Part shown: piece by piece, positions 49,383-56,386 of the stretch
How the letters are laid out: every line of letters begins with the position of its first letter
Numbering within the stretch: position 1 is the stretch's first letter
Translations under genes and position numbers: made by a program
Notes under the pieces: generated by a model
Told to the model about the DNA's origin: nothing
The model's database searches: none
What the model saw: only the letters and a program-made list of their open reading frames with translations
DNA from: CALABS01 sp050260775
GTDB lineage: Bacteria; Pseudomonadota; Alphaproteobacteria; Rhodospirillales; Magnetospirillaceae
Direction: 5' to 3'
NCBI GenBank assembly: GCA_050260775.1
Contig: JBLNCP010000023.1
Location: 62,001 to 126,000 of the forward strand
DNA length: 64,000 bases

Positions 49383-50831
49383 ATGCCCCGCCCACGCCGC
49401 CTTGCCGCCCTCGCGATCGGTCTCGCCGTGGCGCTCGGCGCCTGCGACGGTGCCCAGGGGCGCGAGGGCTTCAACCTGGTCTCGCCCGAGCAGGAGCAGC
49501 GCATGGGCCAGGAGGGGCATGCCGAGATCCTCAAGCAGTTCGGCGGCCCCTACGACGATCCCGACCTGCAGGCCTACGTCGCCGGCGTCGGAACGCGTCT
49601 CGCCAAGTTCTCCCAGGGCGACCAGCGCGATTTCCGCTTCACCGTGCTCGACAGCGACGTGGTCAACGCCATGGCGCTGCCGGGCGGCTACGTCTACGTC
49701 ACCCGCGGCCTGGTCGGCCTCGCCGACAACGAGGCGGAGCTGGCGGGGGTGCTGGCCCACGAGATCGGCCACGTCCAGGCCCACCACACCGCCCAGCGGG
49801 TGACGCGATCCACCGTCACCGACCTGGTGGTCGGGGTGCTGGGGGCGGTGGTGGGGCAGCCCGGCGTCTCCGAACTGGCGCAACTGGGGGCCGCGGCCTG
49901 GCTGCAGGGCTATTCCCGCGATCAGGAGCGCGAGGCCGATTCCCTGGGCATCCGCACCCTGGCGGCGACCGGCTACGACCCGCGCGCCATGGCCACCATG
50001 CTCGACAAGATGCTGGCCAAGACGCGGCTCGATGCCGAGGTCGCCGGGCGCGACCCCAACAGCGTCGACCAGTTCGATTTCTTCGCCAGCCACCCGCGGA
50101 CCGCCGAACGGGTGCAGGAGGCCCTGGCCGAGGTCGCCGGCGCGCCGTCCGGCGGCGCCCTCGGGCGCGACGAGCTGCTGGCGCGGGTGGACGGCCTGCT
50201 CTATGGCGGCGATCCCAAGGAGGGGGTGGTGCGGGGGCACACCTTCCTGCATCCGGGGCTCGGCATCCGCTTCGACGTGCCGCAAGGCTTCCGCCTGGTC
50301 AACGGCGAGGACGCGGTGATCGCCCAGCATCCGTCGGGGTCGCTGCTGCGCTTTGACCTCGCCAAGGGCAGCGGTGACATGGCCGCCTACGTGGCGCACG
50401 ACTGGGGCGGGCAGTTGGGACTGCGTGAAGTCCAGACCTTCACGGTGTCGGGCATGCGGGGCGCCACCGGCCTCGGGCGTGCCGAGACAGAGCACGGGCC
50501 CGCCGACGTCCGCCTCGTCGCCATCGCGCGGCCGCAGGGCGGCATCTACCGCTTCCTGCTGGTGACGCCGCCCGGCCCCGACCAGTATGACCGGGAATTC
50601 CAGCAGGCGGTGGCCAGCCTCAGGCCATTGACGGCCGAGGACAAGGCGCTGATCCGGGCCCAGCACATCAAGGTGGTGACGGTGAAGGCGGGGGACACGG
50701 CGGAAAGCCTGGCCGAGGGCATGGCGCCGGCCGATCGCTTCCGGCTCGAGCGCTTCCGGGTGTTGAACGGGTTGGCCGCCGGACAGGGCGTGCGGCCCGG
50801 CCAGAAGGTCAAGCTGGTGGTGGCCGGATAG
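49383..50831 (+). CDS. M48-family metallopeptidase lipoprotein with LysM-like tail (paralogue 1)
   Basis: A 482-residue lipoprotein. The signal peptide ends VALGAC with the acylated Cys near residue 21. The M48 core has the zinc motif LAHEIGHVQAHH near residue 140 and the third ligand Glu in DQEREADSLGI near residue 183, as in BepA/YfgC-like periplasmic proteases. The C-terminal about 45 residues (VVTVKAGDTAESLAEGM to GQKVKLVV) resemble a LysM-type peptidoglycan-binding repeat. The next gene is a clear paralogue. BepA-type proteins assist or degrade outer-membrane proteins; this role is inferred. Confidence 0.87.
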   Translation: MPRPRRLAALAIGLAVALGACDGAQGREGFNLVSPEQEQRMGQEGHAEILKQFGGPYDDPDLQAYVAGVGTRLAKFSQGDQRDFRFTVLDSDVVNAMALPGGYVYVTRGLVGLADNEAELAGVLAHEIGHVQAHHTAQRVTRSTVTDLVVGVLGAVVGQPGVSELAQLGAAAWLQGYSRDQEREADSLGIRTLAATGYDPRAMATMLDKMLAKTRLDAEVAGRDPNSVDQFDFFASHPRTAERVQEALAEVAGAPSGGALGRDELLARVDGLLYGGDPKEGVVRGHTFLHPGLGIRFDVPQGFRLVNGEDAVIAQHPSGSLLRFDLAKGSGDMAAYVAHDWGGQLGLREVQTFTVSGMRGATGLGRAETEHGPADVRLVAIARPQGGIYRFLLVTPPGPDQYDREFQQAVASLRPLTAEDKALIRAQHIKVVTVKAGDTAESLAEGMAPADRFRLERFRVLNGLAAGQGVRPGQKVKLVVAG

Positions 50832-50892
50832 AACCTTCGGCGGTATCCTGGGGCGCGAACGGATCAGCCATCCAACGCGCCCCGGATATCCC

Positions 50893-52353
50893 ATGCGACC
50901 GACCCGCCGCCAGACCCTTGCCGCCCTCCTTGCCGGCCTCGCCACCCCCGTGCTGTCCGGATGCCAGGTGTCGCCGGGCGACGGCAGCCAGCACTTCAAC
51001 CTGCTGTCGGCCGACGACGAGAGGAAGATGGGCCGCGACAGCCACCCGCAGATCCTCAAGCAGTTCAACGGCGTCTACGGCGACCCCGCCGTGTCGGCCT
51101 ACGTCGCGGGCGTCGGCCAGCGCCTGGGCGGGCGCACCGAGACCCCGGGGGCCGAGTTCCGCTTCACCGTGCTCGACACCGAGATCGTCAACGCCATGGC
51201 GGTCCCCGGCGGCTACGTCTACATCACCCGCGGGCTGCTGGGCTTGGTGTCCAACGAGGCGGAGATGGCCGGCGTGATGGGGCACGAGCTCGGCCACATC
51301 CTCGCGCGGCATTCCGCCCAGCAATACAGCCGGGCGATGGCCGCCAATTTCGGCGCGACCCTGCTGGGGGCGGTGGTCGGGAGTTCCGGCGTCGCCGACC
51401 TCGCCTCGCTGGGCGGGGCGGCCTGGCTGCAGGCCTATTCGCGGGAAAACGAGTTCGAGGCCGATTCCCTCGGCGTGCGCTACATGAGCCGCGGTGGCTG
51501 GAACGCGCGGGCGATGGTGTCCATGCTGACCAAGCTGCGCGAGCATTCCCGCCTCGAGGCGATCATGGCCGGGCGCGATCCCGACAGCGTCGACGAGGTG
51601 CACATGATGGCCACCCACCCGCGCACCGTCGACCGGGTCGAGGCGGCAATCCACCAGACCCTGGGCGCCCCGCCCCAGGGAGCGCTGGGCGAGGAGACCT
51701 TCCTCGAGCGCATCGACGGTCTGGTGTGGGGGGACGATCCGGCCAACGGCATGGTGCGGGACAGAAGCTTCCTGCATCCCCAGATGGGCTTCCGTTTCGA
51801 CGTCCCGCCCGGCTTCCGCCTCGTCAACGGCGACAAGGCGGTGACCGGGCGCAACCCGGCCGGCGCCGCCATCGTGTTTGACGCCGCGCCGGGGCGGGGC
51901 GTCGCCGACATGGCGACCTACCTGATGCGGTCGTGGATGCCCAGGGCCGAGCTCGCCAACGGTGAGCGGATCGAGGTCAACGGCCTGCCGGCGGCCACCG
52001 CCACCACCCGCGCCCGCACCCGCCGTGGCCCGCTCGACGTGCGCCTGGTCGCCATCCGGCTCGATCCCGAGACCATCACCCGCTTCACCTTCGTCACGCC
52101 GCCGCAGCTGACCGCCAGCCTGGGCGAGGACCTCAAGCGCACCACCTACAGCTTCCGCGCCCTGTCGCCGGCCGAGCGCGCCGCCATCCAGCCTTATCGG
52201 GTGCGGGTGGTGACGGTCGGGCGCGGCGACACGGCGGAGTCCCTCGCCGCGCGCATGGTGCTGGAGCGCAAGGCCGAGCACTTCCGCGTCATCAACGGGC
52301 TGGCGGCCGGCGAGGAGCCGCCGCCGGGCCGCAAGGTCAAGATCGTGTTGTAA
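50893..52353 (+). CDS. M48-family metallopeptidase lipoprotein with LysM-like tail (paralogue 2)
   Basis: A 486-residue paralogue of the previous gene, similar along its whole length. The N-terminus RPTRRQTLAALLAGLATPVLSGC has a twin-arginine pair and a lipobox, so export may be by Tat with lipidation. The zinc site MGHELGHILARHSAQQ near residue 133 and the third ligand Glu in ENEFEADSLGVRY are intact. The C-terminus VVTVGRGDTAESLAARM to GRKVKIVL is again LysM-like. Two copies in tandem point to a recent duplication with divergence of the export signal. Confidence 0.87.
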   Translation: MRPTRRQTLAALLAGLATPVLSGCQVSPGDGSQHFNLLSADDERKMGRDSHPQILKQFNGVYGDPAVSAYVAGVGQRLGGRTETPGAEFRFTVLDTEIVNAMAVPGGYVYITRGLLGLVSNEAEMAGVMGHELGHILARHSAQQYSRAMAANFGATLLGAVVGSSGVADLASLGGAAWLQAYSRENEFEADSLGVRYMSRGGWNARAMVSMLTKLREHSRLEAIMAGRDPDSVDEVHMMATHPRTVDRVEAAIHQTLGAPPQGALGEETFLERIDGLVWGDDPANGMVRDRSFLHPQMGFRFDVPPGFRLVNGDKAVTGRNPAGAAIVFDAAPGRGVADMATYLMRSWMPRAELANGERIEVNGLPAATATTRARTRRGPLDVRLVAIRLDPETITRFTFVTPPQLTASLGEDLKRTTYSFRALSPAERAAIQPYRVRVVTVGRGDTAESLAARMVLERKAEHFRVINGLAAGEEPPPGRKVKIVL

Positions 52354-52371
52354 GTCCTGCCGTCACCAAAC

Positions 52372-52488
52372 CGTCATCCCGGCCAAGCGCAGCCGACGAG
52401 CCCCGTCGTCATTGGCGGGCTTGACCCGGCGATCCAGGCGACACCGCAAGGACGCATTAAATGCTCGGGTCAGGCCCGAGCATGACGG
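52372..52488. repeat. Dispersed intergenic palindrome, copy 4 (variant)
   Basis: A longer, variant element at the convergent junction between the second M48 gene and the phosphoesterase-like gene. It begins CGTCATCCCGG and ends CATGACGG. It contains a perfect 9-bp hairpin, ATGCTCGGG / CCCGAGCAT (52461-52483, loop TCAGG), and a GGCGGGCTTGACCCGGCGATCC segment. Only its ends match the other copies. Confidence 0.6.
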
Positions 52489-52502
52489 GTGGGTGGGGCG
52501 GC

Positions 52503-53315
52503 TCAGCCCTCGATCATCTGCAGGATCTGGCCGTCGGCGCCGAAGCAGGCGGCGGTCAGCGGGCCGCCGCAGCCGCAGCCGGCGTCGAGGCTGGCGGTGA
52601 AGGCGCCCACGCGCACGCCGCCGCGGCGGCGGTCCGACCCGCGCACCACCAGGCGGAAGCCGCCGTAGGGCTGGTCCAGCAGTTCGAAGCCGGCCGAGCC
52701 CCACCAGAAGGCGTCCATCTGGGCCGACAGCGGCCGCGATGGGTCGAGGCCGGCATGGACGAACAGCAACTGGCCGTCGTCGGTGAAGGCGGCGTGCCTG
52801 AGGATGCTCATCAGCGAGGTGTGGCCGTCCCAGGCGCGCATGTTCTGGCGCAGTGCGCTGGTCCAGCGGGTCAGCGCCAGAATCCCTTCGCGGGCGGCGC
52901 CGAAGCCCTCGTCGACGTTGCCGCCGTAGGCGGTCACCGTCGGGGCGATGCCGTGGTCGACCATCCAGCGGAGCACGTCCACCGGATTGGGGGCGAACTG
53001 GAGCTGGAGCAGCTTCTGCCACATCTCCTCCTGGGCGCCGCGCAGGTAGACGACGTCATCGACCTCGACGCCGTCACGGGCGATGAAGGCGCGGCGGAAG
53101 GTCAGCATTTCGTCGATGGTGGCGCGCACCTCGGGGCCGTAGCCCAGGTAGTCGCCGAGATAGACGACCTGGTCGCCGGGGGTCAGTTCCGCGGTCAGAT
53201 GCTGATGAAGGGCGCGCAGCCGCGCAGCCTCGCCGTGGATGGCGGCGATCGCCCAGATGCGGCCGCCGCCGCGCATGGTGGCGAAGATGTTGGTATCCGA
53301 CACGACGCCGCTCAA
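52503..53315 (-). CDS. Degenerate metallophosphoesterase-like protein
   Basis: A 270-residue protein with the overall plan of the PPP/calcineurin-like fold. Where the family has DxH it reads IAAIHG, so Asp25 is Ala. The GDYLGYGPE block is kept, but the usual GNHE block is LRGAQEEM (Asn94 to Ala, His95 to Gln). The HAGLDP block is kept. The final GHT block is VVRGSDR, with no His. At least three metal ligands are missing, so a two-metal phosphatase is unlikely. It may bind a phosphoprotein or small ligand without catalysis. It lies next to carD on the same strand. Confidence 0.8.
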   Translation of the reverse strand: MSGVVSDTNIFATMRGGGRIWAIAAIHGEAARLRALHQHLTAELTPGDQVVYLGDYLGYGPEVRATIDEMLTFRRAFIARDGVEVDDVVYLRGAQEEMWQKLLQLQFAPNPVDVLRWMVDHGIAPTVTAYGGNVDEGFGAAREGILALTRWTSALRQNMRAWDGHTSLMSILRHAAFTDDGQLLFVHAGLDPSRPLSAQMDAFWWGSAGFELLDQPYGGFRLVVRGSDRRRGGVRVGAFTASLDAGCGCGGPLTAACFGADGQILQMIEG

Positions 53316-53440
53316 ACCCCCTGGTCTTCCCCAAGACCGGCGGGAGTCACGCCCGCCGGTTGGGCACTGTCGCAGGGTGCGGACGAATGGTCAACGGGAC
53401 CGTTGCAGGACATCGAGGCGTCTTGGCGGAGCCCCGAGCC

Positions 53441-53935
53441 TCAGGCGGCTTCGAGAAGCTGCTCGAGTTTGGCGGTGGCCGCCTCGGTGTCGATGCGCTC
53501 GACCGCCGCCAGCTCGCTGGCGAGACGCTCCAGCGCCGCCTCGTAGATCTGGCGTTCGCTGTAGGATTGGTCGGGCTGGTTGGCGTTGCGGTGGAGGTCG
53601 CGCACCACCTCGGCGATGGACACCGGATCGCCGGAATTGATCTTGGCCTCGTATTCCTGGGCGCGGCGGCTCCACATGGTGCGCTTGACCTTGGCGCGGC
53701 CCTTGAGCGTCGACAGCGCGGTCTCCATGACCGAGCGGGTCGACAGCTTGCGCAGGCCCGACTTGTGGGCCTTGGCCACCGGCACGCGCAGCGTCATGCG
53801 GTCGCGGTCGAAGGTGATGACGAACAGCTGCAGCTTCATGCCGCCGATTTCCTGGTTCTCGATGGCGACGACCTGGCCCACGCCATGGGTCGGATAAACG
53901 ACGTAGTCGCCTTCGATGAAAGTCGTGCTCGACAT
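53441..53935 (-). CDS. carD: CarD-family transcriptional regulator
   Basis: CarD (CdnL-type) binds RNA polymerase beta subunit and stabilises open complexes at rRNA and stress promoters. The 164-residue protein begins FIEGDYVVYPTHGVGQVVAIENQEI, the RNAP-interacting domain. It continues with LQLFVITFDRDRMTLRVPV and a helical DNA-binding C-terminus containing KRTMWSRRAQEYEAKINSGDP and LERLASELAAVE. The ATG at 53935 has a GAGGAA ribosome site nine bases upstream; a longer frame to 54046 adds a non-conserved Arg/Pro-rich stretch. A possible TATAAG -10 box lies at 54120-54125. Confidence 0.93.
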   Translation of the reverse strand: MSSTTFIEGDYVVYPTHGVGQVVAIENQEIGGMKLQLFVITFDRDRMTLRVPVAKAHKSGLRKLSTRSVMETALSTLKGRAKVKRTMWSRRAQEYEAKINSGDPVSIAEVVRDLHRNANQPDQSYSERQIYEAALERLASELAAVERIDTEAATAKLEQLLEAA

Positions 53936-54249
53936 CGGGTCACATTCCTCGGGTGAGCCCCTAACGACGCGCGCGGTCGGTCCCTGGAAGCAACAGGGAA
54001 TCCGACCTCGTCTGCGACGGGCGGGGTGATCGCTTCGGTTGTCCACTGGTGGGCGGCGCGAATGCCGCCGCGGGCTTTCGCCAAACGGCTTGCCGTCGGC
54101 ACAGTTCGACGGACTTGCCCTTATAGCATGAAGGCCCCGTTTGGGACCAGGGAAAAAACCCGGCTACCCCCTCGGGGTGGCCGGGTCCATCGGCGGTTGG
54201 GCGGTCGGCGGACGCACGCCCGGCGAACGACGGGGAAGCCCCCGCGGCC
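53936..54249. other. 314-bp spacer between carD and fdxA
   Basis: No gene is seen here. It holds the carD leader (about 175 nt if the TATAAG element at 54120-54125 on the minus strand is the -10 box) and the fdxA terminator at 54153-54186. A TCCCTGGAAGCAACAGGGA hairpin (about 53981-53999) lies in the carD leader. Confidence 0.6.
54153..54186 (-). terminator. Strong intrinsic terminator downstream of fdxA
   Basis: On the minus strand a 13-bp stem (54186-54174 with 54170-54158, one G-U pair, 3-nt loop) is followed directly by six T (54158-54153). It lies about 65 bp after the fdxA stop and upstream of the carD promoter region, so it should separate the two transcripts. It is the best intrinsic terminator I found in the window. 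Confidence 0.85.
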
Positions 54250-54582
54250 TCAGCCCTTGCCGGGGTTGGGCGACAGCAGCGAGGCCTTGCCGGGCTTGTC
54301 CTTCCAGGCATCGGCGTCGGCGGGCACCTCGCCCTTGCGGGTGATGTTGGGCCACGAGCCGGCGTATTCGCGGTTGACGCCCAGCCAGTTGGCGGCGCTG
54401 GGATCGGAATCGGGCACGATGGCCTCGGCCGGGCATTCCGGCTCGCAGACGCCGCAATCGATGCATTCGTCCGGATTGATCACCAGGAAGTTCTCGCCCT
54501 CGTAGAAGCAGTCGACGGGGCACACCTCGACGCAGTCCTGGTACTTGCACTTCACGCAGTTCTCGGTGACGACGTAGGTCAT
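54250..54582 (-). CDS. fdxA: 7Fe ferredoxin FdxA
   Basis: A 110-residue ferredoxin with a 3Fe-4S plus 4Fe-4S set. The first cluster residues are in CVKCKYQDCVEVCPVDCF and the second in CIDCGVCEPECPAEAI near residues 40-55. The C-terminal extension (WLGVNREYAGSWPNITRKG) is the family feature of proteobacterial FdxA. It serves as a low-potential electron carrier; the partner is unknown, though the Nfn-like enzyme in this window is a possible user. It is transcribed with the TerB-like gene upstream and ends at a strong terminator. Confidence 0.95.
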   Translation of the reverse strand: MTYVVTENCVKCKYQDCVEVCPVDCFYEGENFLVINPDECIDCGVCEPECPAEAIVPDSDPSAANWLGVNREYAGSWPNITRKGEVPADADAWKDKPGKASLLSPNPGKG

Positions 54583-54616
54583 TTCATTCCACTCCGAAGG
54601 AACCTTCTCCGGCTCG

Positions 54617-55078
54617 TCAGACGAGCCCCTCGCCCAGGTTCAGGCGGCCCATGGCGCGCTTGCGCGCCGCCCCGGAATCCTGGTCGGCAACATAGACGAG
54701 GCCGGCGATGCGGCGCACCAGGTTGGCCTCGTAATCGTGGAGGTGGCCGTCGGCGTAGGCCACTTCCCACAGCATCTCGATCAGGCGGACCCGTTCGTCG
54801 TAGTCGAAGGCGTCCTTGATCGTGCGGGTGAACCCGACCAGCTGGACCGAGCGCTCGGTCTCGGCCACCGCCTCGGCGAACAACCGCTCGGCATCCTCGG
54901 CGCCCAGGCCGAAGCGGTCACGCAGCAGCTTGAGGATGCGGATACGTTCGGACTCGTCCAGATGCCCGTCCAGGGACGCCGCCTCGACCAGCAGCGCCGC
55001 CGCCGCCAGCCGGATGCGCGCCCCAGGGTCCGCCGTGTGGTCACGGCGCGACAGCAAGTCCTTGAACATGCCGATCAT
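54617..55078 (-). CDS. TerB-like protein
   Basis: A 153-residue soluble helical protein. The core, RIRLAAAALLVEAASLDGHLDESERIRIL to EVAYADGHLHDYEANLVRRIAGL, carries two DGHLD/DGHLH acidic repeats characteristic of TerB-family proteins, which are thought to bind metal. The ATG at 55078 (MIGMFKDLL) is used. TerC lies 89 bp upstream, on the same strand. TerB and TerC interact in tellurite-resistance systems. The remaining ter genes are absent, so this is a reduced pair rather than a full resistance cluster. Confidence 0.82.
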   Translation of the reverse strand: MIGMFKDLLSRRDHTADPGARIRLAAAALLVEAASLDGHLDESERIRILKLLRDRFGLGAEDAERLFAEAVAETERSVQLVGFTRTIKDAFDYDERVRLIEMLWEVAYADGHLHDYEANLVRRIAGLVYVADQDSGAARKRAMGRLNLGEGLV

Positions 55079-55166
55079 GGTGAAAGGCTCCAGCAGGGCC
55101 GAGCGGCGAAGCGATAGCATAGGCGCTTTCGCGGCTCAACCCCTCGGACTTTAGGGTCTTGCTCCG

Positions 55167-55916
55167 TCAGGGCACGGGGTGGCGCAGCCGCACCGGCTTG
55201 CGCCGCCGCCGCGCCGCCAGATTGAGCGCCTCCACCAGCACCGAGAAGCCCATGGCGAAGTAGAGGTAGCCCTTGGGGATGTGGAAGCCCATGCCGTCGG
55301 CCACCAGGCTCATGCCCACCAGCAGCAGGAACGACAGGGCCAGAATCTTGACGGTGGGGTGCTTGGACACGAAGGCCGACAGCGGTCCCGAGGCGACCAG
55401 CATGACCGCCACCGCCAGGACGACGGCCGCGGCCATCACCCACAACTGGCTGGCCATGCCCACGGCGGTGATCACCGAATCCAGCGAGAAGACGATGTCG
55501 AGGATGCCGATCTGCAGGATGGTGGCGGCGAAGCCGGCGCCCGCCGCCTTGATGGCGCCGGGCTCTGGCTCGCCCTCGTCCTCGCCTTCCAGCGAGCCGT
55601 GGATCTCGTGGGTGGCCTTGGCCAGCAGGAACACGCCGCCGCCCATCAGGATGATGTCGCGCCATGACACCGGCTGGCCCAAGAGGGTGAACACCGGCTC
55701 CACCAGTCCGGCGATCCACGCCAGCGAGGCCAGCAGCAGCAACCGGGTGATCAGGGCGAAGGCGAGGCCGAGCCGGCGGGCCTGCGGCCGCTGCGCCTCG
55801 GGCAGGCGGTCGGCCAGGATGGCCAGGAACACCAGATTGTCGATGCCGAGTACGATCTCGAGGGCCGAGAGGGTCAGCAGGCTGAGCCAGATCTGGGGAT
55901 CGGTAAGCCACTCCAT
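55167..55916 (-). CDS. terC: TerC-family integral membrane protein
   Basis: A 249-residue protein with seven to eight predicted helices. It begins with the TerC signature LSALEIVLGIDNLVFLAILADRLP near residue 17 and has IGILDIVFSLDSVITAVG near residue 140. Both carry the intramembrane Asp residues typical of TerC, which also match Mn2+ exporters such as Alx/MeeF. A linker of acidic residues (LEGEDEGEPEPG) lies between helices. Metal export, possibly Mn2+, fits current knowledge of the family. The C-terminus is strongly basic. Confidence 0.9.
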   Translation of the reverse strand: MEWLTDPQIWLSLLTLSALEIVLGIDNLVFLAILADRLPEAQRPQARRLGLAFALITRLLLLASLAWIAGLVEPVFTLLGQPVSWRDIILMGGGVFLLAKATHEIHGSLEGEDEGEPEPGAIKAAGAGFAATILQIGILDIVFSLDSVITAVGMASQLWVMAAAVVLAVAVMLVASGPLSAFVSKHPTVKILALSFLLLVGMSLVADGMGFHIPKGYLYFAMGFSVLVEALNLAARRRRKPVRLRHPVP

Positions 55917-55994
55917 GGGGCGGGCATCCTTGGCGATGAACAGGCGCGCGAGAGTGTAAGGACATTTCGCGCGAATTCCAGGCGGAAGGACCGA

Positions 55995-56276
55995 TCAGTC
56001 GTCCTCGGCCGGCGGCGGCGGGTCCAACTCGCGGTACAGAGCCTGGGCTTCCGGGGCGGGTCCGCGGCGTTCGCCCAGCGCCAGCACCGTCACCCGCCGC
56101 CAGCGCTTGCCGGTGGGAAACACCAGCTCGTCACCGGCCCGCACCCCCTGCGCGGCCTTGACCACCACCACCCCGTTGAGGCGGACCTCGCCCGCCTCGA
56201 CCACCGACGCGGCCAGGCTGCGCGTCTTGAAAAAGCGCGCGAACCACAGCCACTTGTCGATGCGGAGACTGGTCAT
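55995..56276 (-). CDS. hslR: Ribosome-associated heat shock protein Hsp15 (S4 domain)
   Basis: A 93-residue RNA-binding protein with an S4 domain: RIDKWLWFARFFKTRSLAASVV followed by GEVRLNGVVVVKAAQGVRAGDEL. Hsp15 binds stalled 50S subunits carrying nascent chains after heat shock. The ATG at 56276 gives MTSLRIDKW, as in the family. The open frame extends to 56303 into the dispersed repeat and is not used. It lies between the palindrome and terC. Confidence 0.9.
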   Translation of the reverse strand: MTSLRIDKWLWFARFFKTRSLAASVVEAGEVRLNGVVVVKAAQGVRAGDELVFPTGKRWRRVTVLALGERRGPAPEAQALYRELDPPPPAEDD

Positions 56277-56289
56277 CCCATCACCCCCT

Positions 56290-56377
56290 GTCATCCCGAG
56301 CATCGCGAGGGATCTCGTCCGGCAATCTCTGGCGGTCGTGCAAGGGATCCTTCGTCACGGCGCTCCTCAGGTGACGG
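56290..56377. repeat. Dispersed intergenic palindrome, copy 5 (mosaic)
   Basis: This copy starts GTCATCCCGAGCATCGCGAGGGATCTCGTCCGG, matching copy 3. It then switches to GATCCTTCGTCACGGCGCTCCTCAGG, matching copy 2, with one base lost in the final CAGGTGAC (others have CAGGATGAC). It appears to be a recombinant of the two subtypes. It lies between hslR and the nrdJ 3' end. Confidence 0.7.
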
Positions 56378-56386
56378 TGGGTTGTC

